Shown here: positions 11,701 to 20,252 of the stretch, piece by piece
Layout: every line of letters begins with the position of its first letter
Position numbering within the stretch: the first letter of the stretch is position 1
Source: Pilaira anomala
Taxonomy: Eukaryota; Mucoromycota; Mucoromycetes; Mucorales; Mucoraceae
Direction: 5' to 3'
Length of the DNA: 64,000 bases
Assembly: GCA_025716855.1 (NCBI GenBank)
Contig: JAIXMQ010000040.1
Span: 230,914-294,913, forward strand
Translations under genes and position numbers: made by a program
Notes under the pieces: generated by a model
The model's input: the letters and a program-made list of their open reading frames with translations, nothing else
The model's database searches: none
What the model was told of the DNA's origin: nothing

Positions 11701-12504
11701 TTAACTGGACCTTTGTGTGCTGAACCCATGACTGGTGTTTGTTATATCGTTCAAGGTGTTGAAGTCCATCCTGAAGAATTAGTTTCTTCCAATGGTGAAA
11801 CTGTCGATGGTATGCGATTATAAAAGAAAAAAAATGATAGCACATGTTAACTAACATATAATCATTTTTAAAAACAGTTCGATCAAAGCTTCATATTATC
11901 CAAGGTCAAGTTATTTCTGCTGCCAAGGAAGCTTACAAACAAGGTTTCCTTGATTGGTCACCCCGTTTATTGTTAGCAATGTACTCTTGTGATATCCAAG
12001 CTAATGCCGAAGTATTGGGTCGCGTTTATGGTGTCATTGCCAAGCGTAAGGGTAAAATTATATCTGAAGATTTGAAGGATGGTACTTCGTTCTGGCAAAT
12101 CAATTCGTTATTACCTGTAATTGAAAGTTTTGGTTTTTCTGATGGTAAAGTATTTATAAAAACAGCTCAATCATATATCGATGTACTTATTACTCTCAAT
12201 AGAAATTCGTAAGAGAACTTCAGGTGCTGCTAGTCCTCAACTTGTGTTTAATGGATTTGAGATGCTTGACGAGGACCCTTTCTGGGTTCCTACAACTGAA
12301 GAAGAATTAGAAGATTTAGGTGAAAAGGCAGATAAAGAGAATTTAGCTAAGAAGTATATGGATACTGTTAGAAAGAGAAAGGTAGTATTTATAAGAAAAA
12401 TACGGTAACATATCTGATTAACTAACATATATTTTTAGGGTATGTTTGTTCAAAAGAAATTGGTTGAACATGCTGAGAAACAAAGCACTTTAAAGAAGAA
12501 CTAA
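8790..12504 (+). CDS. EFL1: EFL1/RIA1 cytoplasmic GTPase for 60S ribosome maturation
   Basis: Eight exons encode 1087 residues: 8790-9057, 9151-9299, 9360-9715, 9774-9983, 10041-11809, 11878-12144, 12203-12381 and 12439-12504. The G domain is plain: P-loop [10 protein letters not shown], switch region [15 protein letters not shown]3 [13 protein letters not shown] and G4 FNKMD. The EF-2-like body follows with [16 protein letters not shown] and an insertion of charged residues. The N-terminus ([20 protein letters not shown]), the [15 protein letters not shown] segment and the absence of the diphthamide loop place it in EFL1 rather than EF-2. EFL1 with SBDS removes eIF6 (Tif6) from late 60S subunits. 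Introns 1 and 2 (93 and 60 nt) are multiples of three without stops, so retention would keep the frame, but family alignment (VKSVDAAK to [15 protein letters not shown] to TISVLRQAW) shows they are introns. Confidence 0.95.
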
Positions 12505-12524
12505 ATATTTTGTACATAAATAAA

Positions 12525-12975
12525 TTAATAAACATATCCGCTGCTAACATCTGGTATATCATTATCTTTGACTTCTTTTCTTTCCTCATCAACTCCGATT
12601 TCGCTATTTATTATCTTTTCAAGCTTGTCTTCGGGGTTTCCCTTGTTACTAAAAAACATTGGAAAGTGTAATGATTACAACCTGGATTTGAGGGAAAAAA
12701 GAAAGACATAAGTGCCAAATAATCCTTGATATATAACCATTCTTTTACAAAGAATAGTGTTTTATAAAGAGCAGTTTGTCGCGTCTCTTTTTTTTCTACA
12801 ATGATTCTTATTTTTACACTTGAAATGAACGCTTTCCTCTCTTTTTTAATTTCTTCGGAATGAAGTTGCGCTTTTTCTTTAAACTTCAACAATTAAACTT
12901 TTTTATATATTTTTTATATAGTTCGAGTTACTAAAAACGTTTATAATAAATGAATGTACCTGTCATGAGGCATCG
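12525..12975 (-). CDS. Possible small gene, exon structure unresolved
   Basis: A minus-strand reading ends at TAA 12525-12527, only 20 bp from the convergent EFL1 stop. The last part reads NKGNPEDKLEKIINSEIGVD and ends DIPDVSSGYVY. Upstream is an open frame with LHSEEIKKERKAF and a hydrophobic stretch (YLALMSFFFP). A candidate start, MPHD followed by a GT donor, lies near 12973. Several GT-AG choices exist, and none gave me a continuous protein with convincing exon sizes. Charged N-terminal coiled-coil-like and acidic C-terminal parts suggest a real short protein, but no family is recognised. Confidence 0.25.
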
Positions 12976-13181
12976 TGTTAAGTTATAATTGTGGATGAAC
13001 TGCCCAATCTTCACAATAAACAAACAAACTTTGTAATACAAATTTAGCCTATTTATTAGACTATGACTATAAAATAAGAGCTTTGATTGATTATATGAGC
13101 TCCTAGTAATCGTCCTACAAATTCACCTTATTTAAGATTCTATATTCGAGGATAGGATGTTGTATACATGTTTCATGTATA

Positions 13182-13305
13182 TGGGAATCTTTATTTGGAC
13201 TGATTTTTTCTCTGTGCTTTAAATATTTATTCTCTGGACTGATTTTTGTTTTTTTTTTACTACTTTTTACTGTTTGGACTGATTTTTTTTTTGTGGGCAA
13301 TACAG
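13182..13305 (+). repeat. Modular TGGACTGATTTTT repeat, copy 1
   Basis: Three TGGACTGATTTTT motifs start at 13196, 13235 and 13275, about 40 bp apart. They are separated by recognisable modules: TTTAAATATTTATT after the first, a T-rich ACTTTTTACTGT spacer before the third, and TTTTTGTGGGCAATA at the end. The block begins GGGAATCTTTATTTGGAC. The same modules recur at 59.3-59.9 kb, where each core reads TGGACGG. No ORF uses it; it lies just upstream of a decayed transposase. Confidence 0.7.
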
Positions 13306-13449
13306 TGTCTCCACTCTCAAATCGTACATTTTTTGAACTTGGTAGTACATTTCTCGAAAATAAAATGAAACATTCAACCAATTAGTTTCGAACAGAATTT
13401 GAACTTGATTTGGAGCACTTCTCAAACTTAAATTGGAATTTCATTGTGA

Positions 13450-13828
13450 ACATTATTATTCACCTCTTAAATTTTCTCGGCACCTTGGACGAACAGATAT
13501 CCTGTAATGAAAGATATTTATCTTATCATAGATAATTCCTCAATTCATTCATCGAGTGAAGTAAGTTAGATGGTAGAGAATAAAAACAAAGACTATAAAT
13601 GCGTGCATCTCCCCCCATAATATCCAGAAATGAATCCAATTGAGCAATTCTGGGATATTGTTAAGCATAAACATAAAGCGTAATAAACTTATGAAGTTTG
13701 GAACACTCGCACAAAGAGTAACTGAAGCATGTAATCAAGTCCCTCTATCTCAACTTGTTAACATTACTCAACATTCTAAAAATCTTTTCGAAAACTGCTC
13801 AAATAAAGTCCCTCTACTACTTAATTGA
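13450..13828 (+). pseudogene. Decayed Tc1/mariner-IS630-type DDE transposase, C-terminal part
   Basis: Reading across frames gives SAPWTNRYPVMKDIYLIIDN plus SSIHSSSEV, then YKCVHLPP, a stop, YPEMNPIEQFWDIVKHKHK, then after a frameshift FGTLAQRVTEACNQVPLSQL and VNITQHSKNLFENCSNKVPL. DNxxIH carries the second catalytic Asp, and NPIEQFW is the hallmark segment with the catalytic Glu of the IS630/Tc1/mariner DDE superfamily. The spacing and the EACNQVP...QHS...F-x-x-C-x-x-K-x-P tail match fungal members. Two in-frame stops (at the end of HSSSEVS and at PP*YP) and one frameshift make it dead. The N-terminal helix-turn-helix half and TIRs were not found. Confidence 0.75.
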
Positions 13829-13829
13829 A

Positions 13830-14143
13830 CATCAGATATAGTTTTTATTGTAATAGAAGGAGAGTTACTATGTAAAATTATGGCTGTTCATTCGATGGTA
13901 CTTTTTCTTTTTCGAGAAAGACGATAGCTTTCAGAAGAAAGCCATGTTGCTGACGGGATTGGTGTGTTTTGGTGATTGTTTTTTGCAGTTTTAATTATAG
14001 ACAATTCTGCTTTCGTACTGGTTTCAAAGGCAATGTTCTGTTTAAATAACACAGAAAACTTAGCTCGAGTTGCACTGTTTGATTATTATTAAATCCATTC
14101 TTACTTTTAATTGTACGATACTGGAAATGATGAGCGGGAGGAA
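13830..14143. other. No gene seen; flank of decayed elements
   Basis: AT-rich sequence. On the minus strand it can be read as a poor continuation of the ORF at 14144-14458 (PAHHFQYRTIKSKNG, then NNNQTVQLELSFLCYLN), which suggests that element once extended here. Confidence 0.35.
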
Positions 14144-14458
14144 TTATAGTCTTTCCACATTTCTGAACAATTTCACCTTTGAGACCTTAACCATCCGATA
14201 TAGCTTAGGAGATTTCGTATCCATATAGTAGGTGAATATGTCATCTCCTTGACAGATGATGCCACAAACAGCGTGATTTGGAACTCGATGGAAAACAAGA
14301 TCATTGTAGGTAATTCGCATTTGCTTGCAAAGTTTTACTCTATCTGATTCTATTGCCGAGTAATTGGTCGATTTTTTGAACTCGCCAATCACCAAGATGC
14401 ACTTCATATTAATAGATATGGAATAGATCATGAAATCCGGCCTAAACTTTGAATTTTC
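14144..14458 (-). pseudogene. Remnant ORF with PD-(D/E)XK-like nuclease signature
   Basis: An open frame of about 104 codons reads FRPDFMIYSISINMKCILVI, then GEFKKSTNYSAIESDRVKLC and KQMRITYNDLVFHRVPNHAV, ending KVSKVKLFRNVERL. RPDF, 14 residues, then GEFK fits the PD...(D/E)XK catalytic pattern of restriction-endonuclease-fold nucleases, and the following helical K/Q-rich part and CGIICQGDDIFTYYMD strand are compatible with that fold. The ORF has an in-frame TAA just upstream (14459-14461) and no proper start, so it looks like a truncated copy. My impression is that similar ORFs recur near transposons in Mucorales genomes, but I cannot verify this here. A TIR element begins 30 bp upstream. 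Confidence 0.4.
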
Positions 14459-14488
14459 TTAAGCTCTCCATTCGCCCTATATAAATAC

Positions 14489-15017
14489 TGGACGACTTCC
14501 AAAATTCGTGTTAAAAAAAAAAGTGTTTAGATCGGTTTTTTAAATAAATTTCAAATTTAAACTCAAAGGGAGGAGTGAGTAAACTACCCAAAATCTACTC
14601 ACTTCCCAGCCAAATCTAACAACCCCCCTCCTCCCCCCTCGTTAGATTTTTAAAAAGTGAGTAAAAAAAAAAAATCTTTTATTTTTGTCTTTGACGTTTG
14701 TGAGGCTCTCCCTCCACCTCAGAGTCCACCTTCGTATCCTTTTCTTGCTCTTGTCGACTTTCTGATGTTCGCAAGAACTACATGTAAGTTTAAAAAAAGG
14801 TCATTAAGTGGTATGAACCAAATTAGAACAGTCTATTATAATAAATGGCAGCAAACGAACAGCGATATGCTCTTCTAAACGCTTTTTTTATTCTAACAAA
14901 TTATGAAATTTGGAAGTCATTTTTTTTACTCATGAGTAAACGTCGGAGTGGTCACTTGGGGGGATCAGTGTAACTATGAGTAGATTTGGTTTAAACATGA
15001 ATTTTGGAAGTCGTCCA
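14489..15017. mobile_element. Non-autonomous element with 19-bp perfect terminal inverted repeats
   Basis: TGGACGACTTCCAAAATTC at 14489-14507 is the exact reverse complement of 14999-15017. Similarity continues imperfectly inward (GTGTTAAA against ATGTTTAAA) and outward (TATAAATAC against TATTAATAAG), so the true ends may lie a few bases further out. I could not settle a target-site duplication. The interior has further short hairpins: GTGAGTA...TACTCAC at 14574-14602 and AAATCTAAC...GTTAGATTT at about 14612-14650. It holds no complete ORF; a proline-rich stretch (EALPPPQSPPSYPFLALVDF) is protein-like but isolated. The size of about 530 bp and the lack of a transposase fit a MITE or an internally deleted DNA transposon. 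Confidence 0.6.
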
Positions 15018-15033
15018 CTTATTAATACGTTGT

Positions 15034-15035
<2 letters not shown>

Positions 15036-15079
<44 letters not shown>
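15036..15079. repeat. Poly(T) tract, 44 nt
   Basis: Uninterrupted T run between the TIR element and the desaturase fragment. Its length is likely to be uncertain in the assembly. Confidence 0.9.
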
Positions 15080-15080
<1 letters not shown>

Positions 15081-15197
15081 GTATTCACCATATAGTTAAA
15101 ATCGAAATGATGGTTGTCAACAGAAACTATAAAACCGAAACCCTTACTGGTCAAACGTCAGAAATACTTGTGCAAGAAAAGTTAGAGTACAATAACA

Positions 15198-15506
15198 TTT
15201 CCAAAGCTATTTGAAAGAAATTGAGAGATTTCTGATATTAACTTCAAGGAAGCTTATGATGTTATTCCTCATCATTGTTACATTCGCGATACGTTGTTCA
15301 GATCGTTTTTGTATCTTGCTCATGATATTTGTTGGATGACTGTTTGTGGGTATTCTACCAACTTATTTGATATGATTCCGTATTCTTCTGCTCGTGTACT
15401 TGATTGATCTATTTATTGGATGTGTCAAGACACCTTTTTCTTTGGCCTTTGGACTCTTGGTCACGAATGTGGTCATTTAGCTTTCAGTCCTTCCAAGATA
15501 ATCTCT
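15198..15506 (+). pseudogene. Truncated delta-12 (omega-6) fatty acid desaturase fragment
   Basis: One frame reads FPKLFERN, stop, EISDINFKEAYDVIPHHCYI, RDTLFRSFLYLAHDICWMT, then SARVLD, stop, SIYWMCQDTFFFGLWTLGHE and CGHLAFSPSK. The F-K-E-A-x-D-x-IP-x-H-C-x-x-RD block and the first histidine box HECGH are diagnostic of FAD2-type membrane desaturases, which convert oleate to linoleate in the ER. Both in-frame stops (TGA at 15222-15224 and 15405-15407) replace positions where the family has Trp, consistent with TGG to TGA. The two later histidine boxes are absent: after FSPSK the sequence runs into a poly(T) tract. The fragment lies between two poly(T) tracts. It covers roughly the N-terminal third of the family's usual length of about 400 residues. 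Confidence 0.8.
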
Positions 15507-15539
15507 TTTTTTTTTTTTTTTTTTTTTTTTTTGACGGCA

Positions 15540-16559
15540 TGGATACTCTTTTAAATCTGTATAGTAAATAAGCATAGTTAAAATCCATTTTTTTTTATTA
15601 GTTAGATTTTAATTCATACAAGGGTAGTAGAGATGCTCTTTGCTTAACTGTATTCCTTTCAGTATAGTCTGTGAAAAAGAAATATAAATACCCCTCTCAA
15701 ACAATAGAATAGATACAATTTCTCTCTCTCGCACCTTTACTCATACACTTTTTACTCTAATAAAAATATTGCAAACAGCCTCAAACTATTTTATTGGCTT
15801 TCCTCTATATTACTATTATATAATCATGACATCTCAAATATGTCTTTTAAAAATTGGGGAATTTATTATCGTAAGTAGTTGAAGCAGTATTTTTTTAGGT
15901 TGATCAAATTATAGTATTGCCTGACCTGCTTTCGATAATTAGTTAACTATCGTAGGCTTCAACGTGTTCGAGTATCAACAGACAACAGATATCTTGAGTA
16001 AGATCTACAATAACATTTAAGCATATGAGTTTGTTGCCTGAATTATGATGATCATCTATACTCAACGACTTTGCAAACACCAACTATACTATTTAAACCC
16101 GCAAAAGGAGAGTTGTTCTCTCTCTAAAAAAAAAAAGATACGTATGAAATCATGTTATTTTTATGAACATGATAAAGTTTATCTTTTTCCTTACTTCATC
16201 ATAAGCGATAATGCGTGTACACAACCTATTAATAGCTGATTGCATCTCGATAACTTAGTTACGTACATGTCTACACCTAATTCATAAATATGTATTAAAC
16301 AATAAATATTTATTCACAGGTTACGAGCATTTAGCACCTACCTTAAAAAAAAATAGCAATTGATACTACATACTCTTTCAGTTATCACTAATGGTTATCA
16401 AAACTTAAAAAATGGTTTCGATTTCTTTCTCTCCTCAGAATAAACCATGTATTCCGAAGGATATTAACTTATTGACAGGTGACGTTATACTTGATAAATG
16501 GGTTACACGGGTCTTTTCCCTTTGATCATTTGGGAACGAAAATGCGAAGACATGTGATA

Positions 16560-16632
<73 letters not shown>

Positions 16633-17208
16633 TTAATTTATTTTCGTATTTATTTAAAAAAAAATGACATTTTTTTTTTTTTTTACATTGTGATAGCTTG
16701 AGCCGCAACTTTGAATTTTTTTTGTAAACAGAGTCGTTCACGTTTAAAATAAGCAGTCAGAGGTATACCTGCATCATTTTAGAAGTTTACAAATAAAGAA
16801 GTATTGAATATTATATTCTCAGTAACAAAACAATTAAACTATAGAGTCGATCAAAAACTTGTTCTAAATAGAAGAATAAAGACTGATAGTTAAAATATTT
16901 TTTTTCGAGTCGGGCAAGTATGATCAGTAACATGCTTTTATTAGTTAACCTCGTAAAGCATATCATAGATCACTTAATATTGAGTTACCAAATTAAATAA
17001 AATTTCAGTGAGGTAAAAAGAAACAGGTGAATCGTCATAACTATCTCATTTATGCATTTATTCAGATGTACATGCAACCCACCTTTTTTTTTTTTTTTTT
17101 TTTTTTGAGAAAAAAGTAATGATAAACTGCATATAAGTAAAAATACAATTTTGTTGGGTTATTTTCCTTTTCTTTATTTTTCTTTTCTCCGAATCCAACT
17201 ATATAAAA
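15540..17208. other. Largely non-coding; possible small gene at 15826-16018
   Basis: A TATA-like box (AATATAAATAC at about 15681) and a CT-rich leader precede ATG codons at 15826 and 15839. From 15839 the frame reads MSFKNWGIYY, then a GTAAGT donor (about 15871) and a TTAACTATCGTAG acceptor (about 15956), giving a second exon FNVFEYQQTTDILSKIYNNI with a stop. This would be a protein of only about 32 residues and may be a remnant. The rest holds T tracts (16564-16630, 16671-16684, 17084-17106) and no recognisable gene. Confidence 0.3.
16564..16630. repeat. Poly(T) tract, about 67 nt
   Basis: The longest homopolymer in the window. It accounts for the Phe-only and Lys-only ORFs on the two strands, which are artefacts. 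Confidence 0.9.
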
Positions 17209-17901
17209 ATGATTTCATTATTCTATATCATCTTGGTGATAGCTGTTTTATCAGTGAATAATGTCTCAGCTGGGGTAATTCAATGGTACTCAAGTAGTTA
17301 CAAAAGTATCTTAGGAAAATCTCTTAATAGCTATACTGAAGGCAATGTCATAAACTGTGGAGGTAATTAAGTTATGTCATTATTTGGTGCAAAAAAAAAA
17401 TCTCAATGTTTTTGTTATACTTCTAGGAGAACTTAGTGATATATTAAATATTAATTCTATATCCTACAGCCCAACTATAATGACAGCCGGCTCCGATTTT
17501 ACATTGAAAGCTTCAGGAGAATTACGTGAGAATTTGATAGAAGGCGCTTATGTGCATGTGTTCTTGAATTATGGTAAGACCACGTTAGTATCTAGAACTG
17601 ACGATATTTGCCAGCATCTCGAGAGAAAAGAAGGGAATAGTATTAAATGCCCTGTTGAGAAAGGTTTGTTAAAAATCTCTCAGAACTTTACTCTTCCTAT
17701 AAGTACACCCTCTGTGAGTATATAAAAAAAGGGCACATCGATAATTATATGTGGGTGATCTAATATTTTAATTTTATGTATATACAGGGCCAATATGACT
17801 TAACAATCATTGGACATAATGGTGACCATTCACCTATTGGGTGTCTTAATGCACAAGTATGGGTTAATCCTGGTAGCTACATAGACGCCAAAAATAATTA
17901 A
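17209..17901 (+). CDS. Secreted ML-domain (NPC2-like) lipid-binding protein
   Basis: Three exons (17209-17362, 17427-17713, 17788-17901) encode 184 residues. Residues 1-23 are a signal peptide (MISLFYIILVIAVLSVNNVS, then AG). After a linker with WYSSSYKS comes the ML fold: NCGGELSDIL, YSPTIMTAGSDFTLKASGEL, VHVFLNYG, DICQ, IKCPVEKG, NFTLPISTPSGQYDLTI and GCLNAQVWV. Cysteine spacing and the P-x-x-x-x-G...G-x-L pattern match fungal phosphatidylglycerol/phosphatidylinositol transfer proteins and NPC2. The role is likely binding or transport of sterols or phospholipids in the vacuole or outside the cell. A paralogue lies convergently at 18152-18905. Leader and start are clear, with a single short 5' flank (ATATAAAA) before ATG. 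Confidence 0.85.
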
Positions 17902-18151
17902 TATCCGCAAATCACAAATAAAATTCACTAACACTGATCTAATTGTATATACATAAATGCAAAAGAAATAGTTTTTCACATACTGAATGAATTAATAAAG
18001 TAATAAAGCTTTGCAAAATTTGAATAATAATGAAGGGACGAATTATAGCTTGCTAATACACTTTATTTAAAAACAAGGAATACATATTTCAGCAATACAC
18101 GTGAATATTTAGTTATGTATGGTCATTTCAAGTTGTACAAAAGGTAATGAT
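17902..18151. other. Shared 3' intergenic region of the two ML-domain genes
   Basis: The 250 bp between two convergent stop codons contains AATAAA-like signals for each strand (AATAAAAT at 17920, AATAAAGT at 17994) and no ORF. Confidence 0.5.
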
Positions 18152-18905
18152 TCAGTCAGATTCTGCCAATTGTAAAAATCTGTTAGAGGGGTGAGCTCTG
18201 AAATCGACGGTGACATCAAGACAGGCTAAGTCATTTTCATCGGCAGTGTATGCATTTACTAATACTCTAAATTTTCCCTATTGCAAATAAAATTATGAAT
18301 TACCATTCTTGAAGCACTTGATACTACTTACTTTTGGTATTTCTTTAGGCAAAGACACTTTTTGAATTAGCTATATTAATAGAATATATTAAATTATTTG
18401 AATCTGAAACCACATCTTTTAGTTAAATACTCACTGCTAAGTAGCCTTGGTTAATAGGACATTGAAGTGCGATTTCATCTTCTTTCTTTTGTAATTCATC
18501 ACAGATATCGAATTTTTTTTTCAATAATGTCACAACACCAAGCTTTACTATAACATTTGCTGTGGCACCTGGTAAAACTGTTTCATCTAAAGTTCCGCTT
18601 GCCTCTATGGTTAGTTCAGCACCTGGTGTGACGAAATCAGGTGTAATTTTGATATTGTCAATGTGTAATACGTAATTACTAGAGCCTATACATTTAGTTC
18701 AGTTGGTTTACTAACAAAAAAAAAACATTGGTACACATTTCTTTAATAACTTACTACAATCCTTAATCCATACATTTGATTTGCCAGCTCTGTTGAGATA
18801 ATACGATGGCTTATAAGATTGACTTGACCAAGATACTAGTCCGGCTAAAACTATATTAGAAAATAATATGAAAATTAAGCTGACGGTACAAGCAAGAAAT
18901 TTCAT
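18152..18905 (-). CDS. Secreted ML-domain (NPC2-like) lipid-binding protein, paralogue
   Basis: Four exons (18755-18905, 18435-18685, 18332-18370, 18152-18277) encode 188 residues; introns are 54-69 nt. The signal peptide MKFLACTVSLIFILFSNIVL ends before AGLVSW. The sequence then parallels the neighbour: WSSQSYKPSYYL matches WYSSSYKSILG, followed by NVWIKDC, NIKITPDFVTPGAELTIEAS, GTLDETVLPGATANVIVKLG, DICDELQKK, LQCPINQGYLA, the LIQKVSLPKEIPKGKFRVLV segment and CLDVTVDF. The first cysteine, the DIC and QCP cysteines and the final ACLDV match the neighbour. The gene runs tail-to-tail with the other ML gene, so the pair probably arose by inverted local duplication. A 39-nt internal exon splits the region that is continuous in the paralogue. 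Confidence 0.85.
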
Positions 18906-19107
18906 TGTGTTGGTTATGAAATTAGAGAAAAAGAAAATAAAAAAATAATCGAATTGTATTTTATATTCGTAAATCACGTCAAGTGATCGGCTTGTTTACC
19001 TTAAAGTTCAAATTAGCACCTTCCAACCGCGTTTCATGTCCCGACCTGTGATACTTCTGTTTCCGCCTGACATTTTTTTCTGAATTCTTTTCACCTAAAC
19101 ACGTACT

Positions 19108-19415
19108 ATGGACGATCCTAACGCTGACACTGAGTGGTAACATTTTAATAAACAAAAAAATAAAGTCAAGTATTTACTCCATCTGGTAGGAACGATATTT
19201 TACGCTCCAAGGGTATTCTTCCCCCCAAAGATGTCGAAAAAGATGACAGAATGGAAGATGCTTTTGTGGACATGGTCAGAGCAAGAGAAGAAAAATTAAA
19301 TAGTCTTGAAAATAAGGATCTTGATGAGCTTGATGAGTTAGAGGATCTTGAGGATGATCAAATTTTAAACCAATACAGGTAAAAATTAAGGGATAGTAAG
19401 TTGACAACAAGATAT

Positions 19416-19456
<41 letters not shown>

Positions 19457-20095
19457 AGACATAAACGTATGATGGAGATGCAAGCTTTAGCTGCTAAAGA
19501 AAAGTTTGGTGAAGTATATGACATTTCGAAGCCTGATTTTATTAGAGAAGTAACAGAGGCTAGTAAGGATTGTTATGTGGTTGTTCACTTGTATAAGGAT
19601 TAGTAAAGTCAAAACTTTTTGTATTGGTTTACTGTCAGAAAACTAATCTATTTTTTCTTTTCATCTAGCATTCCTGCTTGTAAGTTGATGAATCGCTGTT
19701 TAGCGGAATTGGCAGCACAATTTAAAGCAACCAAATTTGTAAGAATTGTTAGTGATCAATGTATTCCAAACTTTCCCGACCATAATGTACCAACTATCTT
19801 GATCTATGGCGAAGGTGATATTAAAGCAAATTTAGCTGGCGCTATTCAATTTGGCGGTATGAAAATGACAGCGAAGAGTAAGTTGAAAGTATAGGAGTGT
19901 ACGGATAACATATAGTAACAAGTTAGCATAGGTCTTCGTGCGGTTTTATCTCAATATGGTGCTGTTCCTCCAGAGAAGGTTCCAGATCAAAATGATGCAG
20001 ATAATCAACCCAAAAAGACGATCTATCAATCTAGGGGAACAGCTGCTCTCAGTAGTGATGAAGAAAGTGATGATGATGATAGAGGCTATTATTAG
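19108..20095 (+). CDS. PLP2: PLP2-type phosducin-like protein (chaperonin CCT cofactor)
   Basis: Five exons (19108-19136, 19190-19378, 19459-19602, 19669-19877, 19932-20095) encode 244 residues. The start [20 protein letters not shown] is the conserved H1 motif of the phosducin-like 2/3 family. Next come an acidic linker (DELDELEDLEDDQI), HKRMMEMQALAAKEKFGEVY and a thioredoxin-like fold: SKDCYVVVHLYKDYIPACKL, MNRCLAELAAQFKATKFVRI, PNFPDHNVPTILIYGEGDIK. The acidic, Ser-rich tail ends SSDEESDDDDRGYY. Family members bind the CCT/TRiC chaperonin and help fold actin, tubulin and cell-cycle proteins; yeast PLP2 is essential. The exon 3 to 4 junction uses an unusual TA|GTAAAG donor that creates the Tyr codon; without splicing, a TAG would follow immediately. 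Confidence 0.9.
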
Positions 20096-20252
20096 ACAGA
20101 TGTGATTTATAAAATGCATAATAAAGGAATATACTTTAAATCTTTTTTAAATATCACGTGATTTGTACTATGTTTATCTTCCATTTGAGAATTACAATTA
20201 TTACACTTAACTGTTTCCACTGCACCTTATTTCTCGTATATCAAACTAATAC

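Noticed and set aside
15222..15407. TGA coding for Trp (alternative genetic code)
   Set aside because: Both TGA codons occur in a truncated fragment. All intact genes in the window use TGG for conserved Trp, and intact frames do not contain internal TGA.
16479..16741. Poly-Phe and poly-Lys ORFs around 16.5-16.7 kb
   Set aside because: Translations of a T tract on the two strands.
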